Part shown: in pieces, positions 46,171-53,838 of the stretch
Layout: each line of letters opens with the position of its first letter
How positions within the stretch are numbered: the stretch's first letter is position 1
Assembly (NCBI RefSeq): GCF_000690055.1
Contig: NZ_JJNZ01000048.1
Location: forward strand, 1 to 54,877
Direction of reading: 5' to 3'
DNA from: Pseudoalteromonas fuliginea
Lineage (GTDB): Bacteria; Pseudomonadota; Gammaproteobacteria; Enterobacterales; Alteromonadaceae
Length of the DNA: 54,877 nt
Position numbers and translations under genes: made by a program
The notes under the pieces: model-generated
What the model saw: only the letters and a program-made list of their open reading frames with translations
What the model was told of the DNA's origin: nothing
The model's database searches: none

Positions 46171-46203
46171 ACGAAAGCTCAATAATATTGAGCTTTCGTT
46201 TTA
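46171..46203 (+). terminator. Rho-independent terminator of the siderophore receptor
   Basis: ACGAAAGCTCAAT / ATTGAGCTTTCGT stem with short loop and TTTTAAATT following. Confidence 0.87.
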
Positions 46204-46225
46204 AATTAAATGTAGTTAAGGTTGG

Positions 46226-46268
46226 AAATAGCTGCTTGAGATAGGTTTATTCTCCGGAGTTTAGGTTA
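46226..46268 (-). repeat. Fragment of the 29105-type inverted-repeat element
   Basis: On the minus strand, 43 bp match the left end of the element at 29105-29304 with about 37 identities, including CTATCTCAAGCAGCTATTT without mismatch. The right part is absent. Its outer end supplies the TAA stop codon of the manganese exporter gene. Confidence 0.75.
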
Positions 46269-46823
46269 AATAGTAGCAAAGCCATATAACCCTAGTAAAA
46301 CAAATACACTGGCCGAAACTGCACGCACTGTATTTAATGGCACTTGGCTTAAAAGCGCATTACCTGCAAAAATAACAGGTATATTTGCTATTAACATACC
46401 CAGTGTAGTGCCAAGAGTAACCCACAAAATTGATTGGTATTGCGCGCCTAATAGAATGGTTGCTATTTGTGTTTTATCACCAACTTCGGCAATAAAAAAC
46501 AATATACACGCGACAAAAAAAGCACCATATTTATCGTGCTTATGGCTAATTTTTTCATCCTTATCAGGAATAAGCAGCCAAAGGCCAACGCCAATAAAAC
46601 TAACATTAACAATCCATGGCATGTACTGAGTTGCAAAGTTATTGCTCAGCCAATTTCCAAACCAAGCACTGAGGCCATGGTTAATAATAGTTGCGGCTAA
46701 TACACCTAAAATAAGTGCTATTTTATTGTGAAAACGGACGGCAAGTACTAACGATAAAAGCTGTGTTTTATCGCCTATTTCAGCTAAGGCTACGGTGACG
46801 GTTGATGTGAAAAAAACTTCCAT
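46266..46823 (-). CDS. mneA: TMEM165/GDT1 (UPF0016) family manganese exporter
   Basis: Six-helix inner-membrane cation exporter, 185 residues. Both halves carry the family motif E-x-G-D-K-T: ALAEIGDKTQLL near 13-24 and FIAEVGDKTQIATILL near 110-125. The family is UPF0016, whose Vibrio member MneA exports Mn2+. The upstream leader is a yybP-ykoY manganese riboswitch, which strongly supports a Mn2+ role here. The extreme C-terminus (GLYGFATI) ends where a repeat fragment begins, but the length is normal. Symbol given by family analogy. Confidence 0.92.
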   Translation of the reverse strand: MEVFFTSTVTVALAEIGDKTQLLSLVLAVRFHNKIALILGVLAATIINHGLSAWFGNWLSNNFATQYMPWIVNVSFIGVGLWLLIPDKDEKISHKHDKYGAFFVACILFFIAEVGDKTQIATILLGAQYQSILWVTLGTTLGMLIANIPVIFAGNALLSQVPLNTVRAVSASVFVLLGLYGFATI

Positions 46824-46838
46824 AAATATTACTTACAG

Positions 46839-46877
46839 GCGGGAATATTAAACCAAGGCAAACAACTATCTCCCGCC
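46839..46877 (-). promoter_or_regulatory. Expression-platform hairpin between Mn riboswitch and gene
   Basis: GGCGGGA and TCCCGCC pair across a 25-nt loop, ending 16 bp before the start codon and lacking a U-run. It probably works at the translational level or as an alternative partner of the aptamer, which is inference. Confidence 0.6.
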
Positions 46878-46893
46878 ATGAGGATAGTGCCTA

Positions 46894-47063
46894 CCTAGGT
46901 CTCGCCGATAATGCTGCTACAACATTACAAACTTACCATGCACGTGAGGTGCAATTATGTTGATAAGTTTACTCGTTTATCAATTAATTAAAATATAAGT
47001 GCTCTAGTTCACTAACTAGTTATTTATTGTAATTGACAGTACTGAGTGGGCTACTCCCCCAAG
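46894..47063 (-). promoter_or_regulatory. yybP-ykoY manganese riboswitch
   Basis: Reading the minus strand from 47063: CUUGGG-GGAGUAG-CCC, then about 125 nt, then GGC-GAGA-CCUAGG ending at 46894. CUUGGG and CCUAGG pair as P1, GCC and GGC as the start of P2, and GGAGUAG plus CGAGA are the two conserved Mn2+-binding loops (L1 and L3). These are the diagnostic elements of yybP-ykoY RNAs. The peripheral arm between them is long. The downstream gene is a UPF0016 exporter, a standard target, so Mn2+ should switch it on. Confidence 0.88.
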
Positions 47064-47146
47064 AGAAATTGCATTATTCCATAAATTTTTTATTCGGTAA
47101 ATATTAAGAAGAGTATGGCGTTTGCTTTTATTTTAAAAAATGAATA

Positions 47147-47178
47147 AAAAGCAGACGCTATAAATAGCATCTGCTTTT
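47147..47178 (-). terminator. Terminator after the MDR dehydrogenase gene
   Basis: AAAAGCAGA-GCTA / TAGC-TCTGCTTTT stem with one C/A mismatch and TTTTTATTC on the minus strand, isolating the GST-MDR transcript from the riboswitch promoter. Confidence 0.85.
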
Positions 47179-47226
47179 ACATATTTAAAATCAATTAGTT
47201 AAACCATAGTGAGCTTTGAAATTTAC

Positions 47227-48354
47227 TTAAGCCTGAGGTTTAATTAAGTATTTTTCACCGGTTGCTTGTTTAGAGTAAGCTGCAATTGATTTTAAATGCA
47301 ATACTTCAGCTAATGACACTTCATGTGTGTAGTGACTTGCAAATGTGGTAGTAATTTCATTTGCAACACGTTCGCGCATCGCCATTACTGTATTAGTTCC
47401 TAATTTACCTAATGCATTAAATAATAAAAATCCATTTACAGCCCAAGCAAAACCAAAGTTACGGTTTAGCGTAATTGGGCCTCGATCTAATGCACCATAA
47501 ATATAAACTTGCTTGAATGTGTCAGAGCCATAAATAGTGTGCTCTTTCATATCACGAGTTGCAGCAACTTCCATACAATTAAGAATATCACTTGTTAATT
47601 GACCACCGCCAATGGGGTCAAACGCAATCGTTGCACCCGTTTCAATAATTGCCGCCGTTAAGTCCGAAAGAAAAGAGTCGCTACTTGAGTTAACAATATA
47701 TTTTGCACCCATGTTACGTAATAGTGTTTCTTGTTCTGCTTTACGCACAATATTTATTAAATCAATACCATCGGCAATACAAATACGGTTTAACATTTGA
47801 CCTAGGTTAGAAGCTGCTGCGGCATGTATAATGGCTTTATGACCCTCAGCGCGCATGGTTTCTACCATTGCTAGTGCGGTAAGCGGGTTAACAAAAGATG
47901 ACGCACCTTCTTTAGCTGTAGTCCCTTCTTTTAATTCTAAACAGCTCTGCACATTGGCACATATAAATTGACGATAAGTTCCTCCACCAATTACAGCTAC
48001 GGTTTTACCTATTAATGCTTGTGCTGCGGGCGATGAGCCAGCAGCAACAACAGTCCCAGCACCTTCATTTCCAACTGGCGTTGCTTTATCAACTCGCGTT
48101 TTAAGTGTGGGCATAAATTGAGCCGGAACATCAGCTGTAATAACAGGGTTTTGCACAGTACCTGATTGCACCGCTGTAGATATATCAGCTGCGCTGAATA
48201 AAACGCCTAAGTCTGAAGGGTTTAGTGGAGCAGCTTCAAGACGAACAACAACCTCATCGGGGCCTGGTTGCGGCATTTCGATGTTTTTTAAAGCAAGTGT
48301 TAGCTTACCATTTTCACTAATAGTTGAAGTAAGTTGAATATTTGTATCAGTCAT
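47227..48354 (-). CDS. MDR-superfamily (zinc-type alcohol/quinone) dehydrogenase
   Basis: 375 residues from the ATG at 48354, preceded by AGGAG; the frame opens at a TTG (48372) upstream. GroES-like N-domain with PGPDEVVVRLEAAPLNPSDLGVL, a central VGNEGAGTVVAAGSSP turn, then a Rossmann domain in which AIIHAAAASNLGQMLNRICIADG stands where GAAGGVG is usual. The Cys ligands of the structural zinc lobe are not evident, so it is more like NADPH:quinone reductases or crotonyl/enoyl reductases than zinc ADH. The substrate is unknown. It is downstream of the GST gene in one transcript, suggesting a joint role in electrophile or quinone detoxification under the divergent LysR. Confidence 0.85.
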   Translation of the reverse strand: MTDTNIQLTSTISENGKLTLALKNIEMPQPGPDEVVVRLEAAPLNPSDLGVLFSAADISTAVQSGTVQNPVITADVPAQFMPTLKTRVDKATPVGNEGAGTVVAAGSSPAAQALIGKTVAVIGGGTYRQFICANVQSCLELKEGTTAKEGASSFVNPLTALAMVETMRAEGHKAIIHAAAASNLGQMLNRICIADGIDLINIVRKAEQETLLRNMGAKYIVNSSSDSFLSDLTAAIIETGATIAFDPIGGGQLTSDILNCMEVAATRDMKEHTIYGSDTFKQVYIYGALDRGPITLNRNFGFAWAVNGFLLFNALGKLGTNTVMAMRERVANEITTTFASHYTHEVSLAEVLHLKSIAAYSKQATGEKYLIKPQA

Positions 48355-48440
48355 TTGGGTCACTCCTGTCAATAATTAAGTTCGTTGAACCAATCGCTTT
48401 ATCGTATTGGTTATTTTTTGATTACACTTAGCGTAAAATA

Positions 48441-49118
48441 TTACTTTGGATTCACTGCTTGAATTTGAGTTTTAATCTTTTGCATAAACTCAGGTATATT
48501 TGCCTGTCGATCCGCTTCTACTTTTTGGGCAATAGCAGATTGACTCATCGAATCGTTCCACTCTTTCATTTTAGGTACTTGTGCAAGTACATCCCAGTCA
48601 AGTTGGCTAGAGCCAAAAGCACTGACAATGGTGTTAACGTAATAAACGTAAATATCAGCCATTGTAAATTGCTCACCCGCAATACAAGGAGAAAACTTAC
48701 ATAATCTACTTAAGGCAATAACGCCACGGCTTAATACTTGGCGTACTTCAACTTTTAGTGATTCAGGGGCTTCAGTGCCTGAAAATACATAAGGTATTAA
48801 TCGTCTACTTGGCAATTCAAAATAAAGTTCAGCTACTTTCATTATTTGGCGAACAACAGCGCGTTCTCCGGCATTTTCTGGGTATAACGCATTTTCAGGA
48901 TAAGTTTCTTCAATAAAGTCACAAATAACACTCGACTCTGAAATATTAAGTCCTTCAGATGTAGTAATAGCCGGGACTTTACCGACCGGACTGATGGCCA
49001 ATAAGTCATCGTTACCACTATAAATTAGGTGTTCTTTAAATGAGAGTTCTTTATACAAAAGTACATGTTTTACTAAGTTGTAATAGTTACTCGCGGCGAA
49101 GCCGTGCAAAGTAATCAT
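48441..49118 (-). CDS. Glutathione S-transferase family protein
   Basis: 225 residues. N-terminal thioredoxin-like domain (1-78) with LHGFAASNYYNLVKHVLLYKEL at the active site (a Ser or Tyr near residues 9-12), the cis-Pro in GKVPAI, and the gamma-glutamyl-binding ESSVI near 61-65. The helical C-domain (about 90-215) has GEQFTMADIYVYYV, where Asp is the N-capping residue of the conserved GST motif. It conjugates or reduces electrophiles with glutathione. It is the first gene of the transcript with the MDR dehydrogenase and divergent from the LysR gene. Confidence 0.9.
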   Translation of the reverse strand: MITLHGFAASNYYNLVKHVLLYKELSFKEHLIYSGNDDLLAISPVGKVPAITTSEGLNISESSVICDFIEETYPENALYPENAGERAVVRQIMKVAELYFELPSRRLIPYVFSGTEAPESLKVEVRQVLSRGVIALSRLCKFSPCIAGEQFTMADIYVYYVNTIVSAFGSSQLDWDVLAQVPKMKEWNDSMSQSAIAQKVEADRQANIPEFMQKIKTQIQAVNPK

Positions 49119-49241
49119 AAATCAGTTCCCATTATTAATGTGAAGGTACTTTTTAATTGCATCAAAAATGCAAATTAAAATCTCAGTCGTTAAGCTAAAT
49201 ACATTATTACTTGTTTTAATTTGGTTATATATAAAAGAAAA

Positions 49242-49285
49242 TGCGAATCACTTTTGCCTTTAAGACAATAATAAAGGCATTCGCA
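49242..49285. promoter_or_regulatory. Nested inverted repeat in the LysR/GST divergent promoter
   Basis: Outer arms TGCGAAT (49242-49248) and ATTCGCA (49279-49285) enclose inner arms GCCTTTA (49256-49262) and TAAAGGC (49272-49278). All pairs are perfect. It lies 24 bp before the LysR start codon, so it may be an operator for that regulator or an mRNA leader hairpin. Confidence 0.6.
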
Positions 49286-49308
49286 AATTTACTTAATGGA
49301 GAGAAGAG

Positions 49309-50220
49309 TTGGATCAACTTCGGGCAATACGATATTTTAATAAAGTAGTAGAAACAGGAAGTTTTACTAAAGCTGCAAACGTTTTTAATGTACCGCCATC
49401 TTCTTTATCAAGGCGAGTTGCAGATTTAGAAAAAAGTTTAGGTGCAACGCTTTTAAAGCGATCGACCCGTATTGTGAAGCTGACTGAAGTAGGCCAGATT
49501 TATTATAACGACATGCAGCAAATACTAAATCAGTTAGAGCAAAGCAATGAAACTGTTCGTAGTTACCAAACTACCCCAATGGGACGTCTACGTATTAGTT
49601 CGATGGTGGGTTTTGGCGAAAAAATCCTACTTCCTTTACTTGATGAGTTCAGCCAGCTGTACCCAGAAATTATATTAGATGTTAGTTTAAGTGATGAGTT
49701 ATCAACACTTGGACGTGATGATGTTGATATTGCTATTCGTGGCGGTTACGCCCCAAATGAGCGAGTACTTGCAATAAGGCTTATGGACAATGGATTCATT
49801 CCCGTCGCTTCACCCCGTTATTTAGAAAAATACGGTGTGCCGATGAACGCGATGGAGTTGCAGCATCATAAGGGTCTTTATTTTAAAGCTCCATTAGGGC
49901 CAACGCCTTGGTTGTGCAATATGAATGGTCAATGGCATGATGTTTCAGGGCCTGCTGTCGCTATTTCAAACAATGGACCTTGGCTTGCAAAAAAGGCGTG
50001 CAACGGTGAAGGTATTTTAATGTCTACCCGATGGGCGTTAGCTTCATATCTAGAGTCAGGAAAGTTGCAAGAGCTTACGTTTGAACATGAACTTACCATA
50101 ACGCAAAGCGCCGAAATGGCCGTATACTTGTTATATCAAAAACAACGCTACTTAGTACCAAAGGTAAAAGCGGCTGTGGATTTTTTAGTACAAAAAATAA
50201 AAGTAACAAATGAAAGTTAA
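49309..50220 (+). CDS. LysR-family transcriptional regulator
   Basis: 303 residues from TTG at 49309 with a good GGAGAG ribosome binding site. The N-terminal winged HTH (1-60) reads MDQLRAIRYFNKVVETGSFTKAANVFNVPPSSLSRRVADLEKSLGATLLKRSTR, the DNA-binding pattern of LysR. The effector-binding domain (about 90-295) has PMGRLRISSMVGFGEK and ends in a C-terminal helix VKAAVDFLVQKI. This is the class with a short, single-helix dimer linker. It is divergent from gst-MDR and is likely their regulator and an autorepressor. Confidence 0.93.
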   Translation: MDQLRAIRYFNKVVETGSFTKAANVFNVPPSSLSRRVADLEKSLGATLLKRSTRIVKLTEVGQIYYNDMQQILNQLEQSNETVRSYQTTPMGRLRISSMVGFGEKILLPLLDEFSQLYPEIILDVSLSDELSTLGRDDVDIAIRGGYAPNERVLAIRLMDNGFIPVASPRYLEKYGVPMNAMELQHHKGLYFKAPLGPTPWLCNMNGQWHDVSGPAVAISNNGPWLAKKACNGEGILMSTRWALASYLESGKLQELTFEHELTITQSAEMAVYLLYQKQRYLVPKVKAAVDFLVQKIKVTNES

Positions 50221-50351
50221 TAAAGTGAGTAATCTCAGGGCGCTATATTTATTCTTAGGCACTTAAACTGTGTAATTACCCTTTTTAGGAGAAAATCCTA
50301 TTATTTTAAATTGATTGTTTTTAACCTGCGACCTATTCGTTCACTATTATC

Positions 50352-50461
50352 TAATGGATGAAATGAAAATAACCCGGCAACAAAGGGTAAATTATTAACT
50401 TAAAAATTAAATTAAATTGCCATCGTTTTGCTTGCTTAATTAGAGTGGCTGTCTAATTTAT
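50352..50461 (+). repeat. RAYT tail relic, block B (corresponds to 616-722)
   Basis: Degenerate copy of the non-coding tail downstream of the transposase: taatgg-atgaaatgaaa, aaagggtaaatta, and tagagtggctgtctaattt match 616-722 in order. It lies upstream of block A, so the two blocks are in the reverse order relative to the copy at the window start. Confidence 0.7.
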
Positions 50462-50510
50462 TGAGTTTGACAGGCTGTCATAATAAGCAAGTTACTGTAA
50501 AAATTTTAAC

Positions 50511-50672
50511 CGAAAACGGCGAGCGAATATCAGTAACTGCGAAAAACTACTCGCATAAAACTTAAACTACTCAATAAAAAGTTAAAACTGAATCATGCAG
50601 CCATTTCATGTGTGTAATTTAGGTTTAATAGGGCTAATGACTTATTTAATGGATTAAATGAGAATCTAGGCA
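50511..50672 (+). pseudogene. RAYT transposase C-terminal relic and tail, block A (corresponds to 470-638)
   Basis: Bases 50514-50558 encode the same last residues as the transposase at the window start (KRRANISNCEKLLA and stop). The next 110 bp match its downstream tail (catgcagccatt, atttaggtttaatag, gctaatgacttatttaat). Nothing of the transposase body survives between block B and block A. It is the relic of a lost or deleted copy, bordering the accessory locus. Confidence 0.8.
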
Positions 50673-50738
50673 AGTTTAGGGCTTCTATTTAATTTAGTGG
50701 TTAAATATGAAGCGCGACAATTAGTCTGACAGAGAGGG

Positions 50739-53447
50739 TTAAGAATCATCTACTGGGTGCATTACACTCTCTATTGGCCTCATTTGATTATTATCAAAAT
50801 TATCAAATAGTTCAGACTTATCAAGAGTATCTGAAACTAAATTAAGCATAGATATTGCTCTAGGTTTTGCAGGTAAAATTCCTGTAACTCCATTAATTAT
50901 AATTGCTTTTATTGAGTGGATGTTATTCTTTAACGCATAATAAAAACGCGTGTGACCTTCTATGATAACAAATTCACTTCCAACTTTTTCAATAATTGGT
51001 GGAGTTATAATCGAATTAACCCCCAAGCTTGTTTTAAAAGTTGCTGGAGAGAAAAGTGCAATGTTAGCTTTTTTGAATATACTTGCCAACAAAGCCACTT
51101 GGGCCAACTTATATTCCTTAACGTGCAAATCTAACGTCATTAACTTATCGCTTAATGACACTGATTCCAATGTAAATGTTGAGTTCTTGTACTGTGAAAT
51201 TTCTTTTAATTTTTCAAATACTTGTTCCGGGGGAATTGATTCTATAGTTATATTTACATTCTTATTATTTTCAAAAATATCAGCTTCAATTTGATTGTTA
51301 AGTGCATTCAGTATTGGGGAATCATATGATCTATTTGAATACACTCTTATTTTTTCCTCTGAATATTGATAGTCCCTTCCAACAACACCATCTGCGGTAC
51401 TAATTGCTGCGATTGCTCGTTCGTTAAAACGGTCTAACAGTACACCTTCAAATGGGATCTCTTCATTAGAAAATAAACCTGCACCAATATCTTTAAGTAG
51501 TCTTTGCCTATATATTTCATCTTTATCATCTGGTTTCGCGGGTTTAAGCAGTATGTTGACATTAACACCGCGATCTAAAGCAAAAACAACTGAAGGGAAT
51601 ACAAAATAAAGCCAATAGCTATTTGAGGAAACAATTAAAACCTCATCAGTTGCTTCATTTAGATACTCAACAATTAGAAGAAGCTTTTCATCAAACCCTT
51701 TATAAATTATATTCTCCGACCGATTTCTAACTGCTATTCTTTCATCTCGGACAAATTCCTTTACACTGTCAAACCCTGATTTTATTAACCAATTTTTTGC
51801 TTCTAGATCGACTCTGTCAAAATCAGTAGCCTTATATTCTCCTGTAGGAATATTGACAGCATAAGTGTTATTTTGCATTTGGAGCTGTATCTCAGTCCCC
51901 CCATTAATGACTGTTGAAACTAAACTTTCTATAAAACCCGTTAAGCTAGTTATTTCTGAATTGGTGGTATCTTGTAATCTGAAGCAAAGGATTCGTGATG
52001 ATTTTTTCTGCATTTCAGGGGTAGAAAAAACCCATGAAGGAACATTACTAATCATACCTCCATCAACTAATAGTGACGTTCCATCAGAAACAGGTTGAAA
52101 GTATAGAGGGATAGAACTTGAACAACGGACAGCAAATGCAACGCTTTCATTTGGAGTTTCTTCTTTGCTCCATAATCGAGGTTTACCTGCTGCAATATCC
52201 GATGCAACGATATAAAGAGGAATTGTTAAATCTGAAAACCTCACTGGTGGCCTTATACCTAGCTGCTCACATAAAATCCTATCTAGCCAAGTTTGAATTT
52301 CAATTGAAGAATACTTACCTGAATTTTTCCATATATCAACCAATTCACCTGGGAGCCCATTAATAGGCTTAGTAAGATGCCTCCACAATGATTTCGAACC
52401 AAAAGCGTTATCTTTGGTCAACGTAGTTTTCATAAAATCATTAAAATCTTTTTTTTCTAATTGATTTAAAATAAATTCAGGCGTTGCTCCACTTGCTACT
52501 AGAGCAGCAACAATGGAGCCTGCCGATGTACCGGCCACTCGACCAAAATTAATTCCAGATGAGACAGCTGCTTTATAAGCCCCAGCTAAAGCAGCACCTC
52601 TTACACCTCCTCCTTCAAAAACCCCCCAACAATGATTAAAAAAATGTGTTTTCGGGAGATATTCAAGGCCTGCTTCTTTCAATATTTGAGTGAAAATATG
52701 GTTAGCTTTTTCTTTGTATTTAGAAGGACAATAATTATTGATACCTTCGAATATAGTTTCCACATCATAAGGAGAAATACATACCTGATGAATAAACTTT
52801 TTTACATCACTATGGAGCTCAAATGAACACTTAGCAGAATACATAACAGCTCTGGCGACTTGAACCGTTGGGAAAGGAACTCTGGATGACTTAAACGAAA
52901 TTGTTCCCTTATCTATTGCATCAATAAAGCCAGACTCGAGTACTTTTGCTTTCTGATGTAACTGGCTAGGATAAAAAATAATAGAGTTTATTGAAAATAC
53001 AGTTGTCGATGGCAGTACAGTAAGGCTTGATTCCAATGAAAGTGAATTTATTAAATATGTATTTTTAATATCCCAAATATCCAACGATGAGATGGTTGTT
53101 TTTGCAACATATCCTCCAAACATTGTTTTTTTATTATCTTTCGACAAAATAGACTCTAAAGATATTCCTTTAGGTAAATCAACAACGATATCAATATCTC
53201 TAGGGCTTAATTCAACATTTCTAGTGCATGATAAGTACTGGTCTCTTACCCAGCCACCAAATATTACAGCGGGTATTGAAGCTTCTTTTAATTTTGTGAA
53301 TACAGATGAAAGCATCGGGTCATTATTCAAAAAATCATCAAACTTTTTTTGAATAGCATCCACAACCGTCGAATCATCAAGCTCATTAAGCAAGAAGATA
53401 TCTTTATTATTTAGATCTATATATTCCACATTAGAAAAGACTGACAA
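50739..53447 (-). CDS. Multidomain protein: nucleotidyltransferase head, patatin phospholipase, PLD-like module, ParB/Srx-like domain
   Basis: 902 residues from a TTG start (weak Shine-Dalgarno; start uncertain). Domains: (1) about 45-260, a Pol-beta-type head like CCA-adding enzymes, with GGWVRD at 64-69, Asp84 and Asp86 in RDIDIVVD, and a third acidic position Asp123 or Asp126; (2) about 272-540, a complete patatin with oxyanion loop EGGGVRG at 278-284, nucleophile Ser308 in GTSAGS, and Asp462 in DGG; (3) about 585-725, a fold like phospholipase D halves (LIVSSNSYW, RGVNVNILLK, VVG) but without any HxKxxxxD; (4) about 765-860, ParB/Srx-like with VIIEGHTRFYYALK at 827-840. No signal peptide or membrane helix. 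A lipase effector with nucleotide-linked control is inferred; I know no described system with this architecture. Confidence 0.85.
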   Translation of the reverse strand: MSVFSNVEYIDLNNKDIFLLNELDDSTVVDAIQKKFDDFLNNDPMLSSVFTKLKEASIPAVIFGGWVRDQYLSCTRNVELSPRDIDIVVDLPKGISLESILSKDNKKTMFGGYVAKTTISSLDIWDIKNTYLINSLSLESSLTVLPSTTVFSINSIIFYPSQLHQKAKVLESGFIDAIDKGTISFKSSRVPFPTVQVARAVMYSAKCSFELHSDVKKFIHQVCISPYDVETIFEGINNYCPSKYKEKANHIFTQILKEAGLEYLPKTHFFNHCWGVFEGGGVRGAALAGAYKAAVSSGINFGRVAGTSAGSIVAALVASGATPEFILNQLEKKDFNDFMKTTLTKDNAFGSKSLWRHLTKPINGLPGELVDIWKNSGKYSSIEIQTWLDRILCEQLGIRPPVRFSDLTIPLYIVASDIAAGKPRLWSKEETPNESVAFAVRCSSSIPLYFQPVSDGTSLLVDGGMISNVPSWVFSTPEMQKKSSRILCFRLQDTTNSEITSLTGFIESLVSTVINGGTEIQLQMQNNTYAVNIPTGEYKATDFDRVDLEAKNWLIKSGFDSVKEFVRDERIAVRNRSENIIYKGFDEKLLLIVEYLNEATDEVLIVSSNSYWLYFVFPSVVFALDRGVNVNILLKPAKPDDKDEIYRQRLLKDIGAGLFSNEEIPFEGVLLDRFNERAIAAISTADGVVGRDYQYSEEKIRVYSNRSYDSPILNALNNQIEADIFENNKNVNITIESIPPEQVFEKLKEISQYKNSTFTLESVSLSDKLMTLDLHVKEYKLAQVALLASIFKKANIALFSPATFKTSLGVNSIITPPIIEKVGSEFVIIEGHTRFYYALKNNIHSIKAIIINGVTGILPAKPRAISMLNLVSDTLDKSELFDNFDNNQMRPIESVMHPVDDS

Positions 53448-53838
53448 GTTAATTCACACCATAAATTATGTAGCTAGACAAGATAATGTTATCAGCCTTT
53501 ATGTAAATAAACACGCAACTATTGTCAGGATTAAAAAAAATGGTCAGATACACATTAATTTTAGAGTAAATGGCAACTGTATTGCCTTTTTCATAATATA
53601 GAAAAACTGCAAAACACGATGCGTTAAGAAGGGGAAGCCCTTTTTAACCTAAAAAAAGCCACTCAAACCCCCGTAATTCCTTTCAAAACGGCAATTAAAA
53701 CAACACCAAACTCCCACTTTATATTCTGCATAAAATACTGTAATAGATTGAATCAAAATAGGAACTCAGCTATGGTTTGTTTATCAATAAAAACAAATAA
53801 AAAACGCGTTAATCTACAGATTCGTTAGGTTTTTAAGT
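53448..53838. other. Divergent control region of the accessory locus
   Basis: 391 bp between the fusion gene (leftward) and the membrane-protein gene (rightward). Very AT-rich, with no riboswitch or repeat recognised. The only open frame of interest is an 18-codon one at 53772-53828 with AGGA upstream, ending 10 bp before the next start. A leader peptide is possible, but chance is as likely. Confidence 0.45.

Noticed and set aside
53772..53828. 18-codon possible leader peptide
   Set aside because: Too short to support without conservation; noted only in the intergenic entry.
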